DNA of 64,000 nt from Serilophus lunatus (taxonomy: Eukaryota; Chordata; Aves; Passeriformes; Eurylaimidae), in assembly GCA_013399895.1 (NCBI GenBank), contig VXBA01001778.1:726096-790095 (forward strand). The letters run 5' to 3'. Both the position numbers and the translations under genes were made by a program. Each line of letters begins with the position of its first letter. Position 1 is the first letter of the stretch. The notes beneath the pieces are model-generated. The model did not search any database. It saw nothing but the letters and a program-made list of their open reading frames with translations, and was not told the DNA's origin. Of the stretch, positions 25,617-37,224 are shown one piece after another.

Positions 25617-27928
25617 TGCTGTTTTCCCTCCTACACATTTTGTAAATTCACTTGTTTGAAATTCATTTAAAAACTCACATATATCCTTCCTTTCACTTTC
25701 ACTGTTTCCCCAGTGCACATGCTGTGCATTGATGCAGTTGAATTGTGCTTTGTCTTTGCTATTTTTTTATTTTTTTTTTCTCACAGGATGTGGTTTATTT
25801 CAGGACACAAAAATAAAGGAAGCTGTTGATGTTGCTTTATTGTTTTTTTCCTATAATCAGCTAGCCTCTGAGACACATTCATTCTGACTCTGACCACATT
25901 CCCACTGAAATCGATAACAATCATTTTCATTGACTTCTTTCAAAGTTGGATTGGATTCCCTGAAAGGAAATGTTAAAAGTTCACAGTGAAGTGCCCCAGA
26001 AAACTTTTAGAAGGAAATATTTTTTTCTTGCCTCGACACAGCAAATCTATTTAGGATACACCAATATAGAAAGAAGTCATGAAATCTTCCTCTATTCTCA
26101 CCTTTCCTTTTCAGTGAAGTTACATTGTGAGTTTATTTTACCAAATTAAGAAAAAAAGAATTAAATGAGAAGGTAACTCTGGGTAGTTTATTGGTCTAGT
26201 TTTGGAGCAATATGTTTCTAAATCCTCTCACACTTGGACAGTCTGAAGTGTTATTTCATGGGTTTTTTTCCTGTTTTCTTCTATCTGATATCAGCTCAAA
26301 TAACTTCAGGATATATATCCTCTATGTTTCTCTTAGAATCCCACATACTGCAGTGAGGATACTATTGCCTTTTTCCAGGGAGTTCTGCTCAACTGTAGCT
26401 ACTCTGTCCTCATAAAATACCAAAATAAAAATCTCAGGTCTTTAATTCACTCTGGTTGCCCTCTACTGCACCACCTTCCTTGCTGAATTACACTATTTCT
26501 TATAACACAAAAATGCTGTGCAGAGTACTCTAAAATTACTCTGTTATTTTCTGATTATCACCTTCTGTGCAACATAGTCTTTTTTCAAATCAGGGTATTT
26601 TCATTTCTGTGCCAAATTCTGAAGTTAATTTTAAAGCAAAGGACGAATAATAAGCAAGCTCAAAATTTCTTTAAAAAAGATAACTATTACTCATGAACAC
26701 ACCGTTATTCAGACTTCTTTATAAAATTTTGGGGTTTCATGATTAACAACGGTATCCACTTTAGATCTAAGCACATAAAGCATGGGGCTTATTTTCTTTA
26801 TGTTGAAGTTAATCATGTGCCCATTGAAGGGGAAGGGGAAACTGCCAATTGACTTCAGCAGTGAAAGATTCAACCCTGAGGTAGAACTATGTAATAAAGA
26901 AAGATTACATACAACAAATCATGCCATGAGACTTTTGAAGAGAAGGGAAAGGTCATTCAGTAACAAAAGAAATTGTGTTAAATAATTACTGCTTTCATTT
27001 CTTGAGGGCTTAGCTATGCCTTCAGAGAAAAAGCACTTGCGCGTACTTTGCTGAAAATGTTGAGAATAAAAAAAAAATTCCCTAGAATGTTCCTCATTGC
27101 TTTATATGATCTGTTTAGTGGCTGCATTTCTTTTATAACCACAACAATTATCACAAAAAACCTTTTGTTCTGTTGGTCAAGTACAGCACCTAAAATACAA
27201 CATGTTAAGAATGTATCTTTTCATGTAAAAGAGAGATTCTCTGACAGGCCTTAAACTCTGACAAGTAGAGAGGTGTACACTGGAGCTTGGACATATGTTC
27301 CTGTACTTAGCTTGCAATTTGTGATATTTAAAGCAGTGCATACACATGAGTAAAATAAAAGTGAGGCATAGGAATATGACCAGTCAAAATTTAAATTTAA
27401 ATATGCTCTAATTAATTCCACATATACAAAACATTAAATATCTGGTACCTCATTGCTGATTAATTTTTTTATGTCTCAATAAAATTTCCTAATAAACCTG
27501 AGGAGAAGGAAGAAGAGTTTTGGAAGGCTTTCAAACTGAGCGCCCTGACCTCTAGTGTTTATCTCAGCTTTTTCTTTGTCCACTTCCCCTCTCAACTCTT
27601 TAACGTATCTATCCTGCACAATAGGGAACACTGCTTTTCTTTTTTTTTTTTTTTCTTTCTTTTTTCCACAATCCTGATTGAATAATCAGAGACTCTGCTT
27701 TTTCTTGTATCTTGTGCTACATACGTGAAAGAAGTGCTCTGATTCCATGCAGATACACTGAATTATTTTGAATTACCTTCCACTTTCTAAAGGGGCTTAG
27801 CTGCTGTTCTTGCTGTTTCTGTAGAGAATGTAAGTTCCTGATCTAGGTATTCTGAATCATCTCTGGCATCAGGAACCTAACTTGTTGATTATTAGATTAA
27901 TCTGGTCCTAAATATACACCAAAACATC

Positions 27929-28082
27929 ACAGATAAACACATGGGTCTTTATTTTTAAAAGAAAGTTAAGTGGAATTGATAGTAATATTTTCATACTTCA
28001 TAATGTGTTATAAAGCTGTATTAATCAATGATTTGAGTATATTAACTTTCTTTTGGAAATAAAGACCCATCTGTTTACCTGT
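27929..28082. repeat. 41-bp imperfect inverted repeat with a 72-nt loop
   Basis: The left arm, 27929-27969, and the right arm, 28042-28082, are reverse complements at 37 of 41 positions. Two of the four differences would be G-U pairs in RNA. The core is gggtctttattt on the left and aaataaagaccc on the right. It sits about 710 nt upstream of the 153-nt NLGN4X exon, so the pre-mRNA could fold a long hairpin here. It could also be a small non-autonomous DNA transposon with long terminal inverted repeats, but I find no clear target-site duplication. Confidence 0.85.
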
Positions 28083-28792
28083 TTAAAAGTAGTCAGGAGC
28101 ATTTTTGAGTTAATGAAAGATCAGCAATACCTATAATTCAAGGCTGTTCTTTGAGGCTTAGTCACTGTGACAAGGAAAAGCACAATATAAAAGATATAGT
28201 TTCATCGAAACACAAAAGAATTTGTGTGATGAATTCACATAAATCCTTTCTGATTGTTAAGTCCTAAGCTATTTGAAAGAAGGAACAGTTCACTACGTTT
28301 CCTTCTATCAGAACATTTTGATTGTGTGATATTATCACTTACTGAAATATTGGGAATATAATTTCAACAGTTATGTTCCAATGAGAATGGGGAAACTATG
28401 GATCATTACTGTAATTTTATTATTAGATGCACAGATATTTCTAAATTGACATATACTTGAATTAGAATATTCTGAAAAAGACAACATTATTTCATAATTT
28501 GTTTTTCCTCTTTAAGCTTTGAAATGTTTATATTCAAATTAAATTTCTTGTAATTTTGAAGGCATTACAAGTTTTTCTGAGGATATTTCAGAGGAAATAG
28601 TATTTAAAATTTGAAATTATAAATACTAGGCTTGAAGGATGAACCTGAACTAAGCTAAATTAAAATGATGGCGATGATACTGAAAACACAGGAAATAATT
28701 AATACTCCCTTTAGCACTGTTAGAAGTTGCTAATACCATTTTCTTTATGTTTTTATTACTTTATTGTGTTTTCCTTACTTGAATTTTTTCAG

Positions 28793-28945
28793 ACATTCAT
28801 GATCAGAACAGCAAGAAACCTGTTATGGTCTACATCCACGGTGGTTCTTACATGGAGGGTACTGGCAATATGATTGATGGCAGCATTCTCGCAAGTTATG
28901 GAAATGTCATTGTTGTCACTATCAATTACAGGCTGGGGGTTTTAG
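28793..28945 (+). CDS. NLGN4X: NLGN4X 153-nt exon, start of the cholinesterase-like core
   Basis: This exon encodes 51 residues of the extracellular alpha/beta-hydrolase (cholinesterase-like) domain of neuroligin-4. It starts after ttttttcag; its first two bases complete an Asp codon begun by the cassette exon or, if that is skipped, by the exon before it. The translation opens IHDQNSKKPVMVYIHGGSYM and continues with EGTGNMIDGSILASYG, then VTINYRLGVL. IHGGSYMEG is the strand and turn that forms the oxyanion region in related esterases; neuroligins are not active enzymes. IHDQNSKK and NMIDGSIL point to NLGN4 rather than NLGN1 (RDSGGPK and NLYDGS there) or NLGN3. Val replaces the Ile I recall from human at two places. 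The donor, g|gtaagt, is a perfect consensus, in contrast to the cassette's. The next exon, expected to begin FLSTGDQAAKGNYGLLD, is not in the window. Confidence 0.97.
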
Positions 28946-28963
28946 GTAAGTCACTATTTTCTT

Positions 28964-28991
28964 CATAGAAATATTTGCATAGAAATATTTG
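28964..28991 (+). repeat. Exact 14-bp tandem duplication beside a splice donor
   Basis: catagaaatatttg occurs twice in a row, starting 18 nt inside the intron after the 153-nt exon. It is likely a slippage duplication. Confidence 0.9.
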
Positions 28992-31334
28992 ATTGCTGAA
29001 TTCTTCCATTGATCAGTCATAGGTCCTTGGGTTAGTTTTGATTTTAAAACAGACCATTCTTGCTGCTGGACTTAGAATTCTGTCCAATATTTTGTGGAAA
29101 CTGGGCTAGACTACAGTCTTTTTGACAGCTGCCTTCACCTTGGACAGAGATGTCTTAAAATGTATAATGTTGAATACTTGTATCTTTTTCTTATTAAAAT
29201 CATCTCGATTCCATGTTAAAGAAAAAAAAAGAAAAAAACTAATCAAGAATGAGTACTCACCCATCTCAAAACAGTAGGCAATTGTAGGAAGAGGAAAAAT
29301 GTTACTATATATCTGTACTTATTATTTTATGTGCAAATTGGTTTTTAGAGCATAGAATGTAGAGGTAAAAAAGGGGTTATATACGCTGATGGAATTTATG
29401 TTGCAGGTAATAGACAATCAAGGGATTTCAAGGAGTATTGTAAAATGATCTTCCTAAATATAAGGAACTCCATAATCATGAATTGTAGTATTGAGAGAAA
29501 TTAATACTTCTGTCTTTCAAACAGAAAAGAGCTGCATCTTCTTGACATTATAAATATTCCTCTGTCACCATTAGACTGAATAACAAAATATCCTTAGATG
29601 ACATTTGATCAAAAATCTTTTGTGCCTTTTCTGTGATTATAGTTCCTGGATGTTAGCATGTACTGAACTTTTGTCCAAATTAAGGTTTGTTTATTTAAGT
29701 CAAGTTTGTTTGTTTAATCAAGTTTTGCTTTTCAATAGAAAAATATTTTCAGATAATATCAGACATTAGAAACATTTTTCATCTTAATTAAAAAGCTTAT
29801 TGTTTGTATAGAACAGCATATACAATACTCAAATGCTCATGTTTCTGGTATTTTAGATACACCAGGTAAGGTATAGCAGTTTTGTTTATGTGGCTTTCAC
29901 AAGGATTTTTGACTTGTTTTATCTTAATAGTAGAGATGATCTATATTCTTGGCATGTACTATTTTGGAACACAGGAAACTTCTTTTGCTGAGTTATCTGT
30001 TCATGTGCTTCATGAGTTTATAGTTCATCAGAATACTGATAATTGTTTTTTCTTGTTGCTGATTTTGACTCTTCCTTAAATACAAGAGAACATTTTTTTC
30101 TATGATGGAAACAGATTTAAAGATAAAGCCAGAATTCTAAAAAGATGTTTTGGTATATTTATGCATGCAATCTTGATGCTTAGAGGGGAAAAAAAACCAA
30201 ACAAAACAACCAAAACCTCAAGACACAAAAAGATGAATTGTTGTTTTTGTTGTTGTCAAGCAAAGTGTATACCCAGGAACTTGATAGTATTTATCTTTTA
30301 AAAAGGTTATTTAGTAGAACTTTTGAAAGATTTTCTCTTGGCTTCCTAAAACTAACATTGTTGAAGGATACAGATGATTATACGTGGTTTAAAATGTTTC
30401 ATTGTCCAGCTGCCTTCTATAAATCTAAAGGAAAAAGTGCAATACTTGCATTGGTGAACTCCTATTTTATGTACTTATATTGAAAACAAATGCAATAGAA
30501 GATAGAGTCAGACTTTTTATATTGTGGCTTTCAGGAAAAAAGGCACAGACATTCATATGAGAAACTGAAAAATAATAATTGTCAGGATTTTAAATGGGTT
30601 AGAAAAATACAGTGTTATATTTGGCACTAAATATTGCTTCTCAACAGTGGCAAATGCAATTTTTGAGATTCTATGAAATTTATTCTTTATTACAAAAGTT
30701 TATGTTTGAATTAGAAAAACAGAAGATATTCAGGATATGTGTATAGCAATTTAAAAAAACAGAGGAATTTTGTTTTATGAGCACATTTATGTTCTCTTTT
30801 CCTGGTTGAAATATAAACATGAGCCTTAAGAACTCATTAGATTCTGAGAGATATTGGAAGATGTTAGGTTAATTCCACGTATTTTTTATTTACTTCATAA
30901 ATAAAGAAAAACAGAAAGATAGAACACAAATTCCTTCAGAAAAACAACCATGTGTAAAACAAGCGTGATTATTCATAAAAGGTAAAAAAATAGTATAAAT
31001 ATGATGTACAACTGGAAGATTATCAGTATTTGTATCCATTTCTTCTAGTCTGGATTATTGAAGGTTATATTTCCATAAATCTGGTGTGTTTCAATTGCAT
31101 TTGATTTGTAAGCTTATACATGAGATCATATAAAAGCCTGATGTTAATGACAAAGTTGTGTAATGCTATCATTATTATCTCATCCTGTGATGAAGGAATA
31201 TGCATTGAATTGATCAAATGCTGAATTACTGGAGACCCTTTATGTATAAAGCTTTCCTTCCTCTGGAAAACTGGCACTTGAATGGATATGAATACTGCAT
31301 GTTGTAATCTCCATAAATGTTAGTTCTGTTCTTG

Positions 31335-32920
31335 ATGCCTCCTTTATATATTGAAAGGCCCCAATAAGGTCTCCCAGGAGCATTTTTGTTTCCAGGTTAA
31401 ACAGTCCCAATTCAGCTTTCTTTATAGGAGAGGTGTTCCAGCCTTCTGACTTCTTTTGTAGCCCTCCTATGGATCTTCCCTAACAGGTCTGTGCCTTTCT
31501 TGTGCTGAGGAACACAAATCTGGATGCAGTACTCCAGCTGGGATCTTACAAGACCAGAGCAGAGGGGGAGAACCACCACCTGCTGGGCACACTGCTTTGC
31601 ATACAGCCTGGAATGTGATTGGCTTTCAAGCACATATTTCTGCCACTTGCCCGATTTTTTCATCCGTCATTATCCCCAAGCCCTTCTCCACAGACCTGCT
31701 CTCAATCCATTCATCCCCAGTCTGTATTGATACTGGCAATCGCTCCAACATGCACTTGGACTTTTTGAAATTCTTGAGGTTCACACTAGTCCACTTATCA
31801 AGCCTGTCAAGGTACTTCTGCATGGCATCCCTTCCATTTAGTATGTCAAGTGCAATACTCATCTTTGTGATGTTGGTGATGACCCTCCTGATGATCCCCT
31901 TAATTCCACTATGTCATTAATGAAGATATTAAATAGTATTGGTCCCAGTATAGACCTTTAAGAGACACCACTGGCTATTGGTTTCTACTTGGACATTTAG
32001 CTGTTGACTGCAACTTTTGAGTATGTGGCCATCTAGCAAGTTCCTTATCCATCTAACAGTCCGTCAATCAAACTCATATCTCTTCAGTTTAGTGGCAACA
32101 ATGTTACTGGAGATCATATCAAACTTCTTAAAAACATCCAGGTAGATAACAATTGCTCTTTTCCTGATAGAGTCACATTATTGTAGATTGCCACTCATTT
32201 TTGTATATTAGCCAGGTATAGTTTGCCCTTGGTGAAGCCATGATCCTGTCTCTAATCCTATTTCTTTCTTCAATATGCTTCAATACAACTTCCATAAGAT
32301 CTGTTCCACGATATTATTGGGCACGGTGGTGAGGCTGACTGATCAGTAGTTCCCTGGGTCCTCCTAATATCCTTTTTGAAAATAGCTGTGATACCTCTAC
32401 TTGGTCACTTCAGCCTTTCTCTGTTTCCCATGGCTTTTCAAATATGATGGAAATTGGCTGAGAGACTAGGTCTGTGATTTCCCTCAAGACCCTGGGATGC
32501 ATTTTATTGGGTTCCATAGTCTTCTATATGCTCAAGTTCCTTAGGTGGACTCAAAACTGATGTCCTACAATGGTGAACTAAATGATGGATTAATTCCCCC
32601 AATCTCTGCCTGGAGGTTCTGGGATTTGATGGATGTGAGAAGAGACATTACTGGTGAAACCTGAGGGGCAAAACTTTTTTTAGTACCTCAGTATTTTCCA
32701 TGGCATTTTTCACCAGTTCTCCTGTCTTATTTATTGCAGAGAATACATCTTCCTTTTCTGAGCAACATACCTGTAAAAGCCCGTCTTGTTATACTTCATA
32801 TTCCACTCCAAATTCAGCTTCAGCTGTGCCTTAGCTTTTCTGATCCATCTCTATGCACCTGAACAGCATGTTTATTTTCTTTCTATGATACATGTCCCGG
32901 ATTCCACTGCCCCAAAGTCT
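31335..32920 (-). mobile_element. CR1 LINE, long internal segment
   Basis: About 1.6 kb of CR1 polymerase sequence lies on the minus strand. Along the + strand it shows the polymerase tail (tataggagaggtgttccagc near 31424), then attggtcccagtatagacct near 31939 for the LGPVLFN region. The central domain follows at 31990-32350, and an upstream polymerase or linker region lies at 32420-32920. Frames are fragmented (minus ORFs 31412-31663 and 31626-31862). The CR1 3' terminal repeat on the left is missing. After 37225-38770 this is the best-preserved length of CR1 here. Confidence 0.88.
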
Positions 32921-32983
32921 GGCTATAACTGAGACAGTAAAAATTCTAGTGGAAAATTATGAAAAGACAGACATTCTAGCCGG

Positions 32984-33006
32984 AGGAAAAAAAAAAAAAA
33001 AAAAAG
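32984..33006. repeat. Poly-A tract
   Basis: A run of about 22 A followed by gctttttttgatg. It lies just beyond the 5' side of the minus-strand CR1, so it is not that element's tail. It looks like a simple slippage tract. Confidence 0.85.
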
Positions 33007-34954
33007 CTTTTTTTGATGTACCTGTAACATGGTAACAATTCAGGATTACAGAATATTTTAACTGAATAATTGAGACAAATATCTTTATCTCGACCTTTTC
33101 TTCTTGCCTTTGGCTAAAATATAAGTCTTTAGACTGTGCGCTGAACAATATTTATCTGTACCTCCAGCATAATCCCTATCTAAGAGTACTGCAGAGCTGC
33201 TCTGGGAATAATTTCCTCATCTCTCTCTCTCTCTGTCCATGTGTTCAAGTAGCACCGTAACAAAATAGCAGACAGTTGGACTCAAGACATTCAAACTTTT
33301 TAATTATCCTCTCTTTCCTTTGAATTACATATTTCTCGAATTTCCTGAGATTTCTGGGTCCCCAAGGATGCATGTAGAAATAATATGGCTTGTTGATACT
33401 ATTTAGAAGGCTGGATTTTCCCTTTAAGTTTGCATTTATCAAAATGCAGTCCATAGGTAGGATCCTTTTGGGACAATAAAATAGAAAGATTTAGCTTTTT
33501 TCTTCTTCTACTTACTCCAGTGGGTGCTGTCCAAAAAGTGGAGTGCTGCAAAGCTGTGTTTTGTGAGTGAGGATTTTGTCTCTGACTGGCAGTTTTTGAT
33601 CCTACTCATAACTCATCACAGTGATGACTGAGGATACTGCTGGAGTTATAGGCAGTTGCTGCACTGCTAATTGTGCAAGGCAGTGGTCCTGTGTCTTGAA
33701 AAATTCAATACTGTAACACACAGGAGTACTAAATCCATCTGCCTCCCTACCCCACATCACAGACTTTGAGTACTGTGTAGGATGACAATATTTTTTATAA
33801 TACATTTAAGTTACTCAACAACTGAGATAAAGTTTCAAAATTTCAAAGCTATTTAGAGAATTATTTAACAGAAATAATAGAAATTCATCAGAGTGGGAGG
33901 ATTAGTCAAAATAGATACCCTAATTCAAAGTATATTCTAGTGATACAAAAAGTGGGATGGTTTGAATGACATGATTCACTCAGTCTGGATGCTGCTCAAT
34001 TCCTCTTCAGTATCTACATTCTTGGATATGCTTTGAGAACTAACAACATCTTTCCAACCTAGCTATAAACGCTGTTTTAGTGCCTTTTCCAGTATTATGT
34101 TGGCAGGAAAAATACAAAAGAGGGATTTATGTTTAGTGTTGTTTTACAGTGTCATGACCTGAATCATCTGTCTCATAGTAAGCCCTCAATATGCTGAGTC
34201 TCTGTTTAGATTGTGTAACAGTCCTCACTCAAAAAAACCCTGCAAAACAAAATCAAAACAAAGCCTGAAAACAATAAAATGAAAGCCCCAATGCCCTAGC
34301 ACATTTTTTATACAGTTAAATTTAATCATAGTGTTATACACTTTGAAGAAAAAAAAGTAAGCAATCCTCAAAAAAGTTACAAAATTCAAAGATGAACTTG
34401 ATGTTCTTGTGTGAGCTATTAAAGACAAAACTAGAGATAATTTCTAGAAATACGAATCAGGCATTTGAAAGCAAGAGTCTTATTACAGAAAAAAAGGGAA
34501 AGTCAAAACCTGAGATGAATTCTAGAAATATGAATGAGATATTTTGAAAGCCAGAGTTAAATGAAACATTTCCTGCAGTAAAATGAGACACACCAAGAGT
34601 TCAAAATTGCAAAATTGACTTAGCATTTCTGAGACCCCCTGCAATTAAACATTTTCTTCCTCTTAGAGTTCCAAATCATGCAGATAAAAATAATTTTTCT
34701 CTCTTTTTGGCAATAAGCATCCATTTTAAATACTGTTTTTGAAAAGAATGGACTTTTAGCAGAAATTATATCCACATGCAATTATAGCTCTTCATAAATA
34801 ATCATATTAAACAGTGCAATATAAATCAAGAGTTCAGTTTACAAGAAGGCTCCATACTTCTTCAAGTTACTTAGATCATTAGCTTGCTTTATTTCTTTGA
34901 GTACCTGGTTTGCAAGTTAAAAAACTGGCACAGCGTATGTTGTAAATAAACTGT

Positions 34955-35004
34955 TGAGGATTTGATGGACCATTATAGATCCCTTCCAACTTAACTACAT
35001 TCAG
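34955..35004 (+). mobile_element. CR1 LINE extreme 3' end
   Basis: Only the last 50 bases before the tail are preserved: a degraded ttggacttgatgatctt-like start, then tagatcccttccaactt. It leads directly into the TTCTA array, which stands where a CR1 tail of ATTCTATG-type repeats would be. Confidence 0.75.
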
Positions 35005-35128
35005 TTCTATTCTATTCTATTCTATTCTATTCTATTCTATTCTATTCTATTCTATTCTATTCTATTCTATTCTATTCTATTCTATTCTATTCTATTCTAT
35101 TCTATTCTATTCTATTCTATTCTATTCT
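35005..35128. repeat. (TTCTA)n microsatellite, about 25 units
   Basis: A pure pentanucleotide array of 124 bp with no interruption visible. It follows a CR1 3' end and most likely grew from the CR1 tail repeat. In another phase the unit is ATTCT. Exact copy number may be affected by assembly. Confidence 0.97.
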
Positions 35129-35374
35129 GCCGTAATCAAATCAAGCAAGCAATATAGGACCTCATGAGCCAGATGCTTTCGTGTTGGCAGTTTACAATAC
35201 TCTACAATACACTGAAATGTATCTTCAATAATGTAACTGTTGTACAGATTTATTTTAAATTTTGATATGCAGATATCTGTTTCCTTTTTGTGTCTAAACA
35301 GCCCCTTTCTAGCTCCAGTGTATGCCATTCCATTAGTACAGGAAACTTAAAGGTGATCTCTTGTTTTCCTCGAA

Positions 35375-35800
35375 AGTGCATCATAGAATCATATAATATT
35401 AGGAAGGACCCACAAGGATCATCAAAGTACAACTCCTGGGCCTTTACAGGAAAGCCCCAAGAGTCACGCCATGTGCTTAAGAGTGTTTTGTCCAAATGCT
35501 TCTTGAACTCTGTCAGACTTGGTGCTGTGACCAGTTCCCTGGAGAGCCTGTTCCAGTGCCTTCACCCTCTGAGTAAAGAATCTTCCTAATAGCCAGCCTA
35601 AACCTCCCCTGACACTTCCCTACTCACTTATTATTCCTTCAAGTCCTGCATCCAAGTTGTTTATTAAGGTGTTGAAGAGCACTGGGCCTAAGATGGAAAT
35701 TCCCTAGTGATGTAACCCCATTTATTGTAACTCTTTGTACCTGACCCATGAGCCAGTTGCTCACCCATTGCATGAGTTGCTTATTCAGCTGTCCAGAAAG
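35375..35800 (-). mobile_element. CR1 LINE 3' region with internal deletion
   Basis: This minus-strand CR1 begins on the + strand with the 3' tail remnant atagaatcatataatattag. The 3' UTR follows (ccttcaccctctgagtaaag near 35560). It then passes straight into polymerase sequence (gttgaagagcactgggccta near 35672), which lies several hundred bases further in an intact element. The C-terminal polymerase part between them is deleted. Confidence 0.85.
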
Positions 35801-36841
35801 ATACTATGACAGACATGCCTTTAATACTGTTATGAAGATTCTGGCAAACTAAAGGAAATGCATATTAAATCTTCTGTTTTGTAAAAAATACACCATAATT
35901 GCAGGGGTTTCCTATATTTTATAGCGGATTTAAAATTAAAAAGGCGTGTAACTTAATCTAACCATCTCTTGGAAATGAGTCTGTTAATCAGAATGGCAAA
36001 AGTATGCATGAGTTAGCTGGTAAATGTCATTATGCTGCTCACAAGGAGGCAGGGCAGCACCATGCAGTGGTTCAACAGTTAAAAGATTAAACAATTTAAA
36101 AGAGTTCAAGAGTTAAATGTTATATGATGCACCAGATAATATGTATTCTTGGAAGGACAGCACAGAACAAATGCATTTTTTCCTGAATTATTTCAAACCT
36201 CCCATGTAGTTCCTTGCAGTCACAGACTGGCAGACACTGAAGGACCAAAATATGTTTACTGCTTTACAATACCTATTCATACAGTATATGAATATACAGT
36301 ATGAAGAGCTAAAAATATGCTTCCAGTGTGGGTTTGGGGTTTCCATTTTAGAATAGACAATGGATTTTTTGCTCTAATAGCTCCAAAAGCCTCTGTAAGA
36401 TATCCGAGAATACTGAATAAAGAAAGATTTCTGTTCTTCAATAGATATCTGTAGGTAAAGGTTAGCAGCTGGGAAAGGCCATCCTTTTTCATCTTCTCCC
36501 TTCTGCTTTCTAATTGAAAATTATTAGTTCCATTTAGGGAACCAAAATAATGTGTTCTTTTCACTAGTGCCAAATCTCCTGGGATAGCATTGGTTCATTT
36601 AAAGCTTCTATTGATTCAGAGAATGCACAGCCGTACAGGATGTAATAAAATTACTGTTGAAAAACTGGGAAGAATAAAATGGTTTCAGAATTTTCCATAT
36701 TAATTCCTCCCCATTTCTCACACAATCTGGATTGTATTCTGTATTTTGCCTGAAACTAGGCACCCTCACTTTGGGATCTGGGAAAGGGTATAAAATAAAT
36801 ACTTTAGCAGAATTTAAGAGAAGAGAATAAAAGGAGAAGAA

Positions 36842-36902
36842 ACATATGTATACATATATATGTATTTACACATATACCTGTATGTGTATACATGTATATC
36901 TC
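36842..36902. repeat. TA/TG-rich microsatellite
   Basis: A mixed TATG, TATA and TGTA repeat with several short palindromes, such as tatgtatacatata. It is simple sequence with no sign of function. Confidence 0.8.
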
Positions 36903-37224
36903 ATACAGTCTTAATATGCATAAATTCAGATCTTAGATATGTAAAGAAAATCAAAATAAATCTCTGTAAGTATAATTAATAATTTGATGATTCCATTTCT
37001 ATTAGAAACGTTAAATCAAAGTTTAACATTTACTCAGGTATAAGACTATTTTTAAAACAATATCCCAGCTATGATTTATCACATCACTTGTGTTCCATGA
37101 AAAAGAAATAACATCTGATTGTAAATACTTGTGCTCTGTGAGAATATTTTTGCATTTTAGTAACATGTAGGTACCTAACTACCTTATGTCTCTGTTATAA
37201 TCCCATTCATAATGAACTACACAA

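Larger units (their letters stand above)
25256..28792 (+). other. NLGN4X: NLGN4X intron between the cassette and the 153-nt exon
   Basis: This 3.5-kb intron runs from the weak donor gtattt to the acceptor ttgaattttttcag. It contains no recognisable CR1 or LTR, unlike the introns on either side. It holds T-rich tracts, two TGCATG hexamers within 360 nt of the cassette, a decoy-like acceptor (tttctttcttag, ending at 25585) and the inverted repeat at 27929-28082. No ORF here resembles a known protein. Confidence 0.9.

Noticed and set aside
25575..25620. tttctttcttag acceptor-like site considered as the start of another alternative exon
   Set aside because: The sequence after it reads into stops quickly, no good donor follows, and no known neuroligin insert matches.
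25193..28945. Assignment of the two exons to NLGN1 or NLGN3 instead of NLGN4X
   Set aside because: The IHDQNSKK start, the NMIDGSIL segment and the insert ANTKKSADDITSNDRGEDE match NLGN4X better than what I recall of the other neuroligins.
35005..35128. TTCTA array considered as a CRISPR-like or satellite array
   Set aside because: The unit is 5 bp with no spacers and sits on a CR1 tail in a vertebrate intron, so it is a microsatellite.
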